Shown: in pieces, positions 17,696 through 26,500 of the stretch | Layout of the letters: every line of letters begins with the position of its first letter | Numbering within the stretch: the first letter of the stretch is position 1 | Source: Chitinophagales bacterium | GTDB taxonomy: Bacteria; Bacteroidota; Bacteroidia; Chitinophagales; UBA2359 | Assembly (NCBI GenBank): GCA_041392475.1 | Contig: JAWKLZ010000002.1 | Location: forward strand, 806,001-870,000 | Direction of reading: 5' to 3' | DNA: 64,000 bases | Notes under the pieces: model-generated | Told to the model about the DNA's origin: nothing | Databases searched by the model: none | What the model saw: the letters and a program-made list of their open reading frames with translations, nothing else | Position numbers and translations under genes: made by a program

Positions 17696-19824
17696 AACAA
17701 CCTCCCTTCCTCCGCCATCTCCACCAACAAAGGCGCAGGTGTAAACCTTCCACCATGTTTCTCCGCCAGATTTTGGAGTAAACGAACAACCTCCATTGGA
17801 CTCCATTCATCAATCATTCGGAAAGGACCTCCCCTAAATGGAGGAAATCCCAAGCCAAACACCGCTCCAATATCACCATCCAAAGGGCTGTCAATAATAC
17901 CCTCTTGCAGGCAGTAAACCGCCTCATTGACCATCATCAAAGCAGTACGGTGTTGGAGTTCGACAGCAGGAAACGGTTTGCGTTGAGGGCCATTGAAGTA
18001 GTTGTAGCTCTCAGCATTGACCTCCCCCGTTTTTCTACCCGTTTTAGGATCGTATTGGTAAAATCCTTTACCATTTTTACGTCCTTTATAGCCCACAGCA
18101 GCCATACGTTTGAAGCCATCGCTCAATTGAATGTTGTCTTCTCCACGTTCTTTGAAAAAATCACCCAAAGCACCAGATTGTATATGTGCGCCCACATCAA
18201 TACCAACTTCATCCATGAGTGTGACTGGGCCAACAGGAAAGCCAAAATCTTGCAGTTGATTATCCAAATTTTTGATTTCTGCGCCTTCTTCAATGAGCAA
18301 TAAGGCCTCGTTCATCATCGGTGAAAGAATGCGGGTCGTGTAAAATCCAGGCCCATCTTTGACCACAATGCAGGTTTTTCCCTGCCTAATACCCAATTCC
18401 AAACACGTTGCGATTACCCAATCCGCCGTTTGTTCGGTTTTGATGATTTCGAGGAGGGGCATTTTCGGAACAGGTGAAAAATAGTGCATTCCAATCACCA
18501 TTTCGGGGCGTTTGGCTTTGGCTGCAATTTGGTGAATTGGTAAGGCAGAAGTGTTGGAAGCAAAAATACAATCATCTTTGGTGGCTGCTTCGGTATCCGC
18601 TAAGATTTGTTGCTTCAATGTTAAATCTTCAAAAACGGCTTCAATAACCATATCTGCCGTCTCAAAGTTTTCGTAGGTCAATTGCCCTCGCACATTTGCC
18701 ATGATTTCGTTTGCCTCCACTTTGGAGAGCGATTTTTGAAATACTTTTTTCTCTATGTTTTTCCAGATGGTTTGGTTGGCGGAGGTCAACGTTTCCTCTT
18801 TGATGTCTTTGAGGAGAACGTTGATGTTTTTTACTGCGCTCACTTCTGCAATACCTGCACCCATAAACCCTGCACCCAACATTCCGAGCGTTTGAATAGG
18901 GCGAACTAAGTCTTTCATGGGGTTTTTCTTTTTGGCAGTCATCGCAAAAAAGAGGTGGATGAGTTGTCGGCTTTGTGGGGTCAAAATCATTTCTTCAAAT
19001 TTGACCGCTTCCGCCTCTAATCCCGCTTCAATACCTTTTTTGAAGCCCGTTTCCACACAGTCTAAAATAGCGGGAATAGCGGGGTAATTGCCTCGGCTTT
19101 GCTTCAAAGCGATTTGACGTGCTTGCTGCAATACAATGCGCCTGCCTATCGGATTTTTGTTCAAAGCCCACTCCGCCAAGCCACCTTTCAGTTTGCGTTT
19201 GATTTTTTTGCCGACCAATTTCAGCGCAAATTCACAGGCTGCCTTGTGGAGTTTGTGCGGATGTACGAGTTCGTCCACCAATCCTATTTTTTTGGCTTTG
19301 CTGGCATAAATGTTTTTGCCTGTGAGCATCATGTCTAATGCAATGCGAAGATCTATCAATCGGGGGAGTCGCTGTGTGCCACCTCCTCCTGGAAAAATGC
19401 CGAGTTGGACTTCAGGTAGTCCCAATTTGGTGCTTTTGTCGTTGGAGGCAATTCGTGCATGACAAGCTAAACAGATTTCCAATCCTGCACCCAATGCTGA
19501 ACCGTGAATGGCTGCTACAACGGGTTTTGAAGAATTTTCGATTCGGTTCAATATTGCATGGCCTTTGCGGGTAATGGGCGCAAAGTCGCCTTTTTTTTCT
19601 ACTGCTTGAAAAGATTCGATGTCGGCTCCTGCAATGAAATCTTTTTTGCGGCTGATCAATACAATGGCTTTCACCGCTTCATCGGCTTCTAATTCTGCAA
19701 TCAAGGTGTCGAACAATCCGATGGTTTCGGGAGATACTTTGTTTACAGGGCTGTCTTTTTGGTCCAACCAAAGAGTGGCTACGCCGTTTGTGACTTCAAT
19801 GCTGAGATATTCTTCACGTTTCAT
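17689..19824 (-). CDS. FadJ/FadB-type enoyl-CoA hydratase / 3-hydroxyacyl-CoA dehydrogenase
   Basis: A 711-residue fusion enzyme for the middle two steps of fatty-acid beta-oxidation. The N-terminal crotonase domain (about 1-200) has DFIAGADIESF and the oxyanion-hole region AAIHGSALGAGLEICLACH with PEVQLGIFPGGGGTQRLPR. The dehydrogenase begins near residue 310 with the NAD loop LGAGFMGAGIAEVSA, followed by FASNTSALPI, the catalytic HYFSPVPKMPLLEII and two C-terminal helical domains (GFYTTRILSPMMNEA; VFGLGFPPFRGGPFR). A thiolase partner is not adjacent. Its 3' end overlaps the convergent histidine kinase gene by 7 bp. Confidence 0.95.
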   Translation of the reverse strand: MKREEYLSIEVTNGVATLWLDQKDSPVNKVSPETIGLFDTLIAELEADEAVKAIVLISRKKDFIAGADIESFQAVEKKGDFAPITRKGHAILNRIENSSKPVVAAIHGSALGAGLEICLACHARIASNDKSTKLGLPEVQLGIFPGGGGTQRLPRLIDLRIALDMMLTGKNIYASKAKKIGLVDELVHPHKLHKAACEFALKLVGKKIKRKLKGGLAEWALNKNPIGRRIVLQQARQIALKQSRGNYPAIPAILDCVETGFKKGIEAGLEAEAVKFEEMILTPQSRQLIHLFFAMTAKKKNPMKDLVRPIQTLGMLGAGFMGAGIAEVSAVKNINVLLKDIKEETLTSANQTIWKNIEKKVFQKSLSKVEANEIMANVRGQLTYENFETADMVIEAVFEDLTLKQQILADTEAATKDDCIFASNTSALPIHQIAAKAKRPEMVIGMHYFSPVPKMPLLEIIKTEQTADWVIATCLELGIRQGKTCIVVKDGPGFYTTRILSPMMNEALLLIEEGAEIKNLDNQLQDFGFPVGPVTLMDEVGIDVGAHIQSGALGDFFKERGEDNIQLSDGFKRMAAVGYKGRKNGKGFYQYDPKTGRKTGEVNAESYNYFNGPQRKPFPAVELQHRTALMMVNEAVYCLQEGIIDSPLDGDIGAVFGLGFPPFRGGPFRMIDEWSPMEVVRLLQNLAEKHGGRFTPAPLLVEMAEEGRLFY

Positions 19825-19916
19825 ATTGGATTACTATTTTGATGTCTTGGTGGTTGAAGCATTTGCTTATCTTGTAAAACCAAAATTAGCTACTATGTTT
19901 ATCTTTTTTCATAAAA

Positions 19917-20621
19917 TTACAAATCTCCCAACTGCGGACGCATCAATATTTCCTCTACTACGGTAGTTTCGCTCAACTGCAGAACTCCTACAATTGCTTT
20001 GGCTATGTCTTCGGACTGCATCAATCGGGAATCTGCAACCTCTACTCCTTCCCAGGCATTGGTGCGGGTAGCTCCCGGCAATACAGCGGTTACTTTGATG
20101 TTGTATGGTTTGAGTTCTTCTCGCAGGGCTTTGGTGTAGCCCAAAAGGGCAAATTTGGAGATGCTGTAAGAAGCACTGTTGGAGTAATATTGAAGGCTGG
20201 CAACGGAGCAGATATTGAAGATGTGTCCTTTTTTATGGGCTACCATTGAAAGGAGTAAATGTTGGGTCAAATAATAGGCACTGTATAAATTGGTTTCTAT
20301 CAGCTTTTCCAATACTCCTTCTTGTTCTTGCTTCAATAAAGTATCGGGCATCCATACACCTGCATTGTTGACGAGTATATCTATTTGATTCCAAGTCGAT
20401 TGAATAGTTTCTGCAAAGGCAATGACGGCTTGTCGGATGCTCATGTCGACTGCCATGATGTGTACTTTTATGGATGGATGACTGTCCGAAATTTCTGATT
20501 GAAGGGCCTCCAAATCTTGCTGAGTTCGAGCGCACAAAAACAAATTGTACCCTTCTTTGGCGAAAGCGATTGCGATGGCTTTTCCTATTCCTTTGGTAGC
20601 TCCTGTGATGACTGTATTCAT
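19917..20621 (-). CDS. short-chain dehydrogenase/reductase
   Basis: A 234-residue Rossmann enzyme of the classical SDR type. The NAD(P) loop is TGATKGIGKAIAIAF (residues 6-20), followed by FLCARTQQDLEAL, where the Arg after the second strand favours NADP. Later come LVNNAGVWM (strand 4), SVASLQYYSNSASYSISKFAL with the catalytic Ser and Tyr-x-x-x-Lys, and VLPGATRTNAWEGV. The likely product is a 3-ketoacyl reductase-like or sepiapterin-type enzyme; the substrate is unknown. It lies about 90 bp upstream of the beta-oxidation gene in the same direction, so a lipid substrate is possible but not shown. Confidence 0.9.
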   Translation of the reverse strand: MNTVITGATKGIGKAIAIAFAKEGYNLFLCARTQQDLEALQSEISDSHPSIKVHIMAVDMSIRQAVIAFAETIQSTWNQIDILVNNAGVWMPDTLLKQEQEGVLEKLIETNLYSAYYLTQHLLLSMVAHKKGHIFNICSVASLQYYSNSASYSISKFALLGYTKALREELKPYNIKVTAVLPGATRTNAWEGVEVADSRLMQSEDIAKAIVGVLQLSETTVVEEILMRPQLGDL

Positions 20622-20661
20622 GGTTATGTGTGAAAATTATTTGGTTCAAAAATAGGGTTTC

Positions 20662-20692
20662 TTTTCAAATCAAACAAAAAGTGATATATTTG
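20662..20692 (+). promoter_or_regulatory. promoter of the lipoprotein-LysE operon
   Basis: TTTT at 20662-20665, a 19-bp spacer and TATATTTG at 20685-20692, close to the Bacteroidota consensus. The leader to the ATG at 20820 would be about 120 nt and AT-rich. Confidence 0.55.
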
Positions 20693-20819
20693 ACTGAAAG
20701 GCATTAAGCCAATTTCTATAATGAAAATCAAATTGGTGGTGAAAATCAAAATCAAATTGGATTTTCTTGAAAATTCACCACTTTAGTATTTAATATTGTT
20801 ATACTTAAAAATATAAAAA

Positions 20820-21266
20820 ATGAAACAACTTAGTTTATTTTTAATGGCTATAATTGCGGTTTGGGGACTCAACAGCTGTGACAATGCCAAATTAGAATCC
20901 ATGAAAGCAGAGCAAGAAAGAATGGTGGATTCTTTGGCAAATGCACAAATAGCAGACTTGAAAGCCCAATTGATGGAGGAGTGTGATGCTTCGGTAGAAG
21001 AAATGATCAAGTCGAAAGTCGATTCTGTACAAGCTGCAATGACTTCAACAGGTTCGGGCAAAACCAATTCTGGTACAACTAAACCAAAACCTACTCCTAC
21101 CCCTCCTAAATCGGGTACAGTTACTCCGAATACTGGCAACGATCGGGATTTGAAGGATAGAAGAAACGGTAACACGACTACTCCATCTGGTTCTGGAGAT
21201 GGAACAGTTGTTCCTAATACTGGTGAAAGTCGTAGCTTGAAAGACAGAAGAAGAGGCGGAAATTAA
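20820..21266 (+). CDS. lipoprotein with coiled coil and repeated basic tail
   Basis: A 148-residue protein. A lipoprotein signal ends at LNSC (Cys20). Residues 22-75 form a charged coiled coil (KLESMKAEQERMVDSLANAQ onward). A Gly/Thr/Pro-rich linker is followed by two copies of a short unit: GTVTPNTGNDRDLKDRR and GTVVPNTGESRSLKDRR, the second at the very end. The shape (lipid anchor, coiled coil, flexible linker, basic repeats) recalls small Lpp-like proteins that reach towards peptidoglycan, but that is inference. Its TAA overlaps the ATG of the LysE gene (TAATG), so translation is coupled. Confidence 0.75.
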   Translation: MKQLSLFLMAIIAVWGLNSCDNAKLESMKAEQERMVDSLANAQIADLKAQLMEECDASVEEMIKSKVDSVQAAMTSTGSGKTNSGTTKPKPTPTPPKSGTVTPNTGNDRDLKDRRNGNTTTPSGSGDGTVVPNTGESRSLKDRRRGGN

Positions 21267-21877
21267 TGCCCTATATCACACATTTTTTGTTGGGCTTTGT
21301 ATTTAGTTTTATTGGCTCAATTCCTTTTGGTATGATCAACCTAACAGTGGTTGATACGACTATTCAAAAAGGATTGCGAGCAGGAATCATATTGGGCGCA
21401 GGTGCTGCAATAATAGAGTTTTTCCAATCTATTATTGCAGTGCTTTTCACCCATATTTTTATTGACAACCCCCATATTGAAGAGGTGATTCATTGGCTTG
21501 CCATTCCCATTTTTTTTGGGTTGGCGATTTTCCACTACCTTCAATCTCACAAAGAATCAACGGTGAAAAGTTCTGAAAAAAGCCTCTCTCCTTTTCACAA
21601 AGGACTTTTTATTAGCAGTCTAAATATGTTGGCCATTCCTTATTGGGTTTTCTATGCTACTTATTTTGGTTCAACGGGTTGGCTGTCTTCCGAGAAAATC
21701 CCATTATTATATTTTTGCATAGGTATTGCGTTGGGTGCATTTAGTTTATTTGTTGTTTTTGCTAAATTGAGTAGTTTGGTAGTCAAGCGAATGGCAAAAA
21801 TTTCGTCTATGACCAATCGCATATTGGCACTGATATTTTTTATCTTAGGTTTGTATCAATTGGTGCAAATGTTCTAA
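21266..21877 (+). CDS. LysE/RhtB-family exporter
   Basis: A 203-residue protein with six membrane helices. The N-terminus HFLLGFVFSFIGSIPFGMIN is the family hallmark (gly-pro-rich first helix), followed by TTIQKGLRAGIILGAGAAIIEFFQS (second helix with small residues). A charged loop (about residues 93-110) divides the two halves, and the last helices carry SSLNMLAIPYWVFY and a C-terminal IFFILGLYQLVQMF. Family members export amino acids or related metabolites; specificity cannot be read. Translation is coupled to the preceding lipoprotein gene through TAATG. Confidence 0.85.
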   Translation: MPYITHFLLGFVFSFIGSIPFGMINLTVVDTTIQKGLRAGIILGAGAAIIEFFQSIIAVLFTHIFIDNPHIEEVIHWLAIPIFFGLAIFHYLQSHKESTVKSSEKSLSPFHKGLFISSLNMLAIPYWVFYATYFGSTGWLSSEKIPLLYFCIGIALGAFSLFVVFAKLSSLVVKRMAKISSMTNRILALIFFILGLYQLVQMF

Positions 21878-21907
21878 TTTTACAGATTACAATCATTTCC
21901 CCAATTC

Positions 21908-22120
21908 ATGGAAACCATAGCAACTTTTTTTGTCTATCTACTTTATGTCTATTTTGGTGCAGGTTTTTTGTTTGCACTTCTATTTTTGGTCAAAGGGATG
22001 GAGAAAGTAGATGCTTCGGTAAAAGGCAGTTCTTGGGGTTTTCGGTTGTTAATGTTTTCAGGCGCAACTGCTTTTTGGCCTCTGCTACTGCAAAAGTGGC
22101 GGCAGCGGAATAAAAAATAA
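21908..22120 (+). CDS. 70-residue membrane protein
   Basis: A short protein with two membrane helices, about residues 5-28 (ATFFVYLLYVYFGAGFLFAL) and 42-60 (WGFRLLMFSGATAFWPLLL), and a very basic end (QKWRQRNKK). It lies 30 bp after the LysE gene and 10 bp before the PAP2-like gene, so it is part of the operon. No family is recognised. Confidence 0.75.
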   Translation: METIATFFVYLLYVYFGAGFLFALLFLVKGMEKVDASVKGSSWGFRLLMFSGATAFWPLLLQKWRQRNKK

Positions 22121-22130
22121 AACATTATTG

Positions 22131-22739
22131 ATGAAAGTATTCGCTCAGTTTATTTCACTTGTATTTCACCCCATTTTTGTACCTACCTATGCCATTCTGT
22201 TTTTGGTGTGGTGCAATCCCTACGAATTTGGGCAGATGGATTCATATGATGCCTTTTTTATTATACGCACTGCTGTTTTGTACTCGATTCTTTATCCCCT
22301 CTTCGTAGTGGTTTTGATGCGCTTGCTGGATTTTATTGACAGCTACGAAATGCGTGACCGCAAAAACCGCATTTTGGTGTTTATTCCTACCTCTTTCTTT
22401 CTCTGGTGGACTTTCATTGTTTTTCTCAAGTCTGACTACAACGAAATCTTGAGTGATGTGATGTTGGGCGCAACTATCTCTATTTCAATTGCATTGGTAG
22501 TTACATCTATTTTTTCTAAAATCAGTTTACATGCCATTGGAATGGGCGGACTATTTGCAATTGTTCTTTTTTCTGTCAACATTGCAGCAAAAGATGTGAG
22601 TATGTTTTTGTTTGCTTCCATTTTCGTTGCAGGATTGGTGGGGACTTGTCGTATGTGGTTGGATGCCCATGACTTACGAGAGGTGTACAATGGTTATTTG
22701 GTAGGTTTTTTGAGTATGTTATTTGCTTTTATTGTTTAA
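22131..22739 (+). CDS. PAP2-like integral membrane protein, degenerate
   Basis: A 202-residue membrane protein from ATG 22131 (MKVFAQFISLVFHPIFVPTY); the TTG one codon upstream is less likely. Six membrane segments are visible. The part with ISLHAIGMGGLFA resembles phosphatase motif 2 (SxHA), and CRMWLDAHDLREVYNGYLVG resembles motif 3 (SRxxxxxHxxxDV). Motif 1 (KxxxxxxRP) is not clear, with only RDRKNR at about residues 77-83, so lipid-phosphatase activity is uncertain. Last gene of the 20820-22739 operon. Confidence 0.75.
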   Translation: MKVFAQFISLVFHPIFVPTYAILFLVWCNPYEFGQMDSYDAFFIIRTAVLYSILYPLFVVVLMRLLDFIDSYEMRDRKNRILVFIPTSFFLWWTFIVFLKSDYNEILSDVMLGATISISIALVVTSIFSKISLHAIGMGGLFAIVLFSVNIAAKDVSMFLFASIFVAGLVGTCRMWLDAHDLREVYNGYLVGFLSMLFAFIV

Positions 22740-22891
22740 GTTGTATTTTTTTGTTCTTTGAGTTCTTCCTACTTGCCGACTTAACTAACATATCACTTTC
22801 GTACTCATGTTATCTCTATTCACACCCTAAAAATTCCTGTTCACGATGTATTGATTGAGGTATTTGGATTTACTATGTATTTTTGTGTCCG

Positions 22892-23070
22892 TAGTTTTAA
22901 ATTGAAATTTTGTTGAATCAAAAAACAAAACCTTCAACTATCCTTACAATCAAAAAAACAAGGAGATTTTATATTGCCTAAATTCTCAACGTGTTTGTAC
23001 CCCTAAAGCGATTTTTTTATTGTTTCATTTCAATAAGACCTCACCATAATCAACATTGTGAGGTTTTTTT
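22892..23070 (+). ncRNA. candidate ~180-nt untranslated RNA
   Basis: ATTG at 22854-22857, a 20-bp spacer and TATTTTTG at 22878-22885 make a good promoter. The next intrinsic terminator is ACCTCAC (23038-23044), a 13-nt loop, GTGAGGT (23058-23064) and a T-run to 23070. Between them no ORF longer than about 10 codons exists; a purine-rich AAGGAG near 22973 stands before a TTG-started 10-codon frame. It is either a small RNA or the remains of a lost gene. It matches no RNA family I recognise. Confidence 0.4.
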
Positions 23071-23086
23071 ATGCCCTGTCTGGAAG

Positions 23087-23185
23087 TCATTCTTCATACA
23101 AAATGAATTCGTATTCAGAATAGTGGATTCCTACTGCAATGAGTAGTGAAATGACGACGATAGGGAGAAAATAGAGGGTTTTCAT
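23087..23185 (-). CDS. 32-residue single-pass membrane ORF
   Basis: ATG at 23185 to TGA at 23087 encodes MKTLYFLPIVVIS followed by LLIAVGIHYSEYEFILYEE: a short basic start, one hydrophobic helix and an acidic end. The helix and its flank closely resemble the N-terminal anchor of the thioredoxin-like protein at 55151 (LIAVGIHYSEYE against LIATGIHYIEYQ). It could be a genuine small membrane protein or a truncated copy of such an anchor. No promoter is clear. Confidence 0.45.
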   Translation of the reverse strand: MKTLYFLPIVVISLLIAVGIHYSEYEFILYEE

Positions 23186-23542
23186 TGGTTGCATTTAGCC
23201 TGAATAATCCATAAACTTCACAAGTTACCGAAAGTCAATTTTTCAATTTCATTTTTTTTCAAAGCAATATTACGTTTAGACTTTAGATGAAAGATTAAAG
23301 ACAAAAGATTTTAAATTATTGACAGCAAAGGAATTAAGAAAAGTTGAATTAAAGATGCAATTTACTCATAACCAAACATTTACTTCTTTTGTCTTTCTAC
23401 TTATGTCTTTCGTCCAAAATCCAGATTACGTTAAATAATTGATTTTCAATTCTCTCAAAAACGAATGAATTATTCAAGCTAAAGAAGTGTCGAATATTTT
23501 TGTTTAGGTACTGAATCCCTTCAAAAAATAAAACTTACCACT

Positions 23543-26500
23543 TTGACTTCTTCAATAAAAACCAACAACGTTATTTGGCAAATTTGGATAGACACAGGCG
23601 GGACTTTCACCGACTGCTTGGCCATTTCGCCCGATAGACAGCAACATACAGCAAAAGTATTGAGCAGCAGCCGACTTCGTGCAAAAATAGTGGCGCAAAT
23701 CTCACCCAATACCTTCAAAATTGCCCATACTTGGGAAATCAAACATCCACAATTGCTCGAAAGATATGGTTTTCAATTGCTGCAAAAAGAACACAAAACG
23801 TCTATTGTTACCCACTTCAATGCCAATGAAAACACGCTTCAAGTTTCCCAAAACATCACCGCTTCAATCGGTCAAAATTTTGAGCTACAAAGCCCCGAAG
23901 AAGCACCGATTTTAGCAGCAAGATTGGTCACACAAACCCCCTTACTTCAATCCTTACCTCCCATTCAAATGCGCTTAGGCTCGACCAAAGGCACAAACGC
24001 CCTCTTAGAGCGAACAGGCGCGAAAGTGGCTCTTTTCACCACAAAAGGTTTTGCAGACCTCCTCGAAATCGGCAATCAACAACGCCCAGACCTATTCGCC
24101 CTTCACATTCAAAAAGCTACCCAACTCTACAATACCGTCATTGAAGTACCCGAAAGATTGGCAGCCAATGGCAGTATTTTACAGTCCATTGACTTGTCTT
24201 CCATTGAAGGAAAGATAAACGACCTTCAAAAACAAGGAATTGACTCCGTTGCCATTGCCTTATTACACAGCTACAAAAATCCCCTTCACGAACTTCAATT
24301 AGCCGAATATCTCCGTCACCAAGGTTTCCAAAACATTTCCTATTCCTCCAAATTATCACCATTGATAAAAATCGTTCCCCGTGCTTCAACGGCAGTCGTC
24401 AATGCCTATTTAGAACCCATTATTCAGCGATATTTGGAGAAAGTACAAAAACCTCTCATTACGCAAACTACCGAAGTCTCAGAGACTTCAGTAGTTTCCA
24501 ATCTGCATATCATGACAAGCGCAGGCGGCCTCGTCAAATCCCAACAATTCACCCCAAAAGACAGCTTACTAAGTGGCCCAGCGGGAGGCGTAGTAGGTGC
24601 TACAAAAATCGGACAATCAGTAGGTTTTGACCAGTTGATTACCTTCGATATGGGCGGAACAAGCACAGATGTTGCCCGCTTCAATGGGCAATATGACTAC
24701 CAATTTGAGCAAAAAGTAGGGGATGCTCACCTGTTCGCCCCCGCTTTGGCAATCGAAACAGTAGCTGCAGGAGGCGGTTCGATTTGCAGTTTTGATGGCT
24801 TTCGATTGAAGGTAGGCCCTGAAAGTGGAGGCGCAAACCCAGGTCCAGCTTGTTATGGTTCGGGTGGAGCTTTGACGATTACCGATGTCAATTTGCTTTT
24901 GGGAAGATTGGATGAAAATGCTTTTGGTATTCCTATACAAATCGAAGCGGCTGAACGCCAATTGCAGCAAATACAAGAAGCGATTGCAAAAAAACAAGGT
25001 GCAAAACCTTCAAAAACAGCTATTCTTCAAGCTTTCACCACTATTGCCAATGAAAAGATGGCAGATGCAATTCGTAAAATTTCGGTGCAAAAAGGCTACG
25101 ATGCCAAAGAATATGCACTGGTTGCTTTTGGTGGGGCGGGTGGTCAACACGCATGTGAATTGGCGGAATTGTTGGAGATGGAGACGGTCATTGTACCACA
25201 TCAAGCAGGAATTTTGAGTGCTTATGGCATGGGACAGGCCGCAATTGAGCGTTTTGTAGAAAAGCAGATTTTGCAGTCTTTGGAGAATTTTGCAGGGAAA
25301 ATGAAAAATGTGTTGAAGGAATTGGGTGAGGATGCAATGGGAGTTTTGAAGGAAGAAGGTTTGGATGCGGAAGTGCGGCAATGTTTGTTGTATTTGCGAT
25401 TGAAAGGACAGGAAAGCACTTTAGAGATTGATGGGAAGATGTTGGTTGAGAACGGATTGAAGGAAGAGAAAAATGTTTTGCAAGAGCTTCAAAGGGCTTT
25501 TGAAGAGAAATATCGGCAGGTATATGGGCATTGGGTGGAGAAGAAAAATGTGGCTATTGAAGTGGAGTCGGTGCGGGTGATTGCGACCTCCTTTTTGTTC
25601 CCTCCAAAACAGGAATATTACAATGAAGTTTTATCTTCAAAGAAGGAACTTCTCGTGGAGGAAAAGACTATTTTGGAGGATGACTACAAAAAAATGAACA
25701 CCAAGAAGGTTTGCTTCAATGGTGAATGGGTAGAAACATCTATTTTTCACTTCAATGAATTACCACCTCATGCAAAAATTGAAGGGACGGCTTTGGTTTT
25801 GTATGACCACAGCACGCTGTTGATTCCTCCTTATTGGACCTTTCAAGTGGAGACTTCAAAGACTGGAGTTCTTACTTACGATGGACGGCAACAGGAATTT
25901 GGGGGTTCGGAGGAATCTATTACATCTGAATACCTACATACTCAAGCATCTAAAAACTTTAACTCCTCAATACTCCAACACTTCAACACAAACAAAAGCC
26001 TAAAATTGGAACTTTTCACCAACCGCTTCAAAGCGATTGCAAACGAAATGGGGGCAATGTTGCAGCGCACTGCGATGTCGGTGAATGTGAAAGAACGGCT
26101 GGATTTTTCGTGTGCATTGTTGGACCAGGAAGGATTTTTGGTGGTCAATGCGCCGCATATTCCTGTGCATTTGGGAAGTTTGGGGATTTGTGTACGGTCT
26201 TTGGTTCCGTTTATGGAAATGGAAGAGGGTGATACAGTTGTGACGAATCACCCAGCTTTTGGAGGTTCGCATTTGCCTGATGTAACGTTGGTTAGTCCTG
26301 TGTTTTCGACAAAAGGGAAAGGCTTGTTGGGTTATGTAGCGAATCGGGCGCATCATGCCGAAATTGGAGGAACTCGACCAGGTTCTATGCCACCTGATGC
26401 GAGGACTTTGGGGGAAGAAGGGGTCGTTATTGAGCCGACTTATTTGGTGAAAAAATGGACTGCAAAGTGGGCAGAGATTCGAAATATATTGGGAGGTGCG

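Larger units (their letters stand above)
22740..23542. other. 803-bp intergenic region with candidate ncRNA and small ORF
   Basis: No conventional gene is present. The left part holds a promoter-to-terminator interval (22854-23070), the middle a 32-codon membrane ORF on the minus strand (23087-23185), and the right part (23186-23542) is AT-rich sequence without an ORF, hairpin or promoter that I can defend. The 5-oxoprolinase gene begins at its right edge. Confidence 0.6.

Noticed and set aside
21120..21260. Tandem repeat in the lipoprotein gene as a mobile element
   Set aside because: Only two short, diverged copies at protein level; simple internal duplication is enough.
22740..23542. tRNA or cold-shock gene in the long gap
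   Set aside because: No cloverleaf and no CspA-type sequence could be read.
23543..23545. A different start for the 5-oxoprolinase gene
   Set aside because: The open frame before IDTGGT contains no ATG or GTG back to the stop at 23480, so TTG 23543 is kept.
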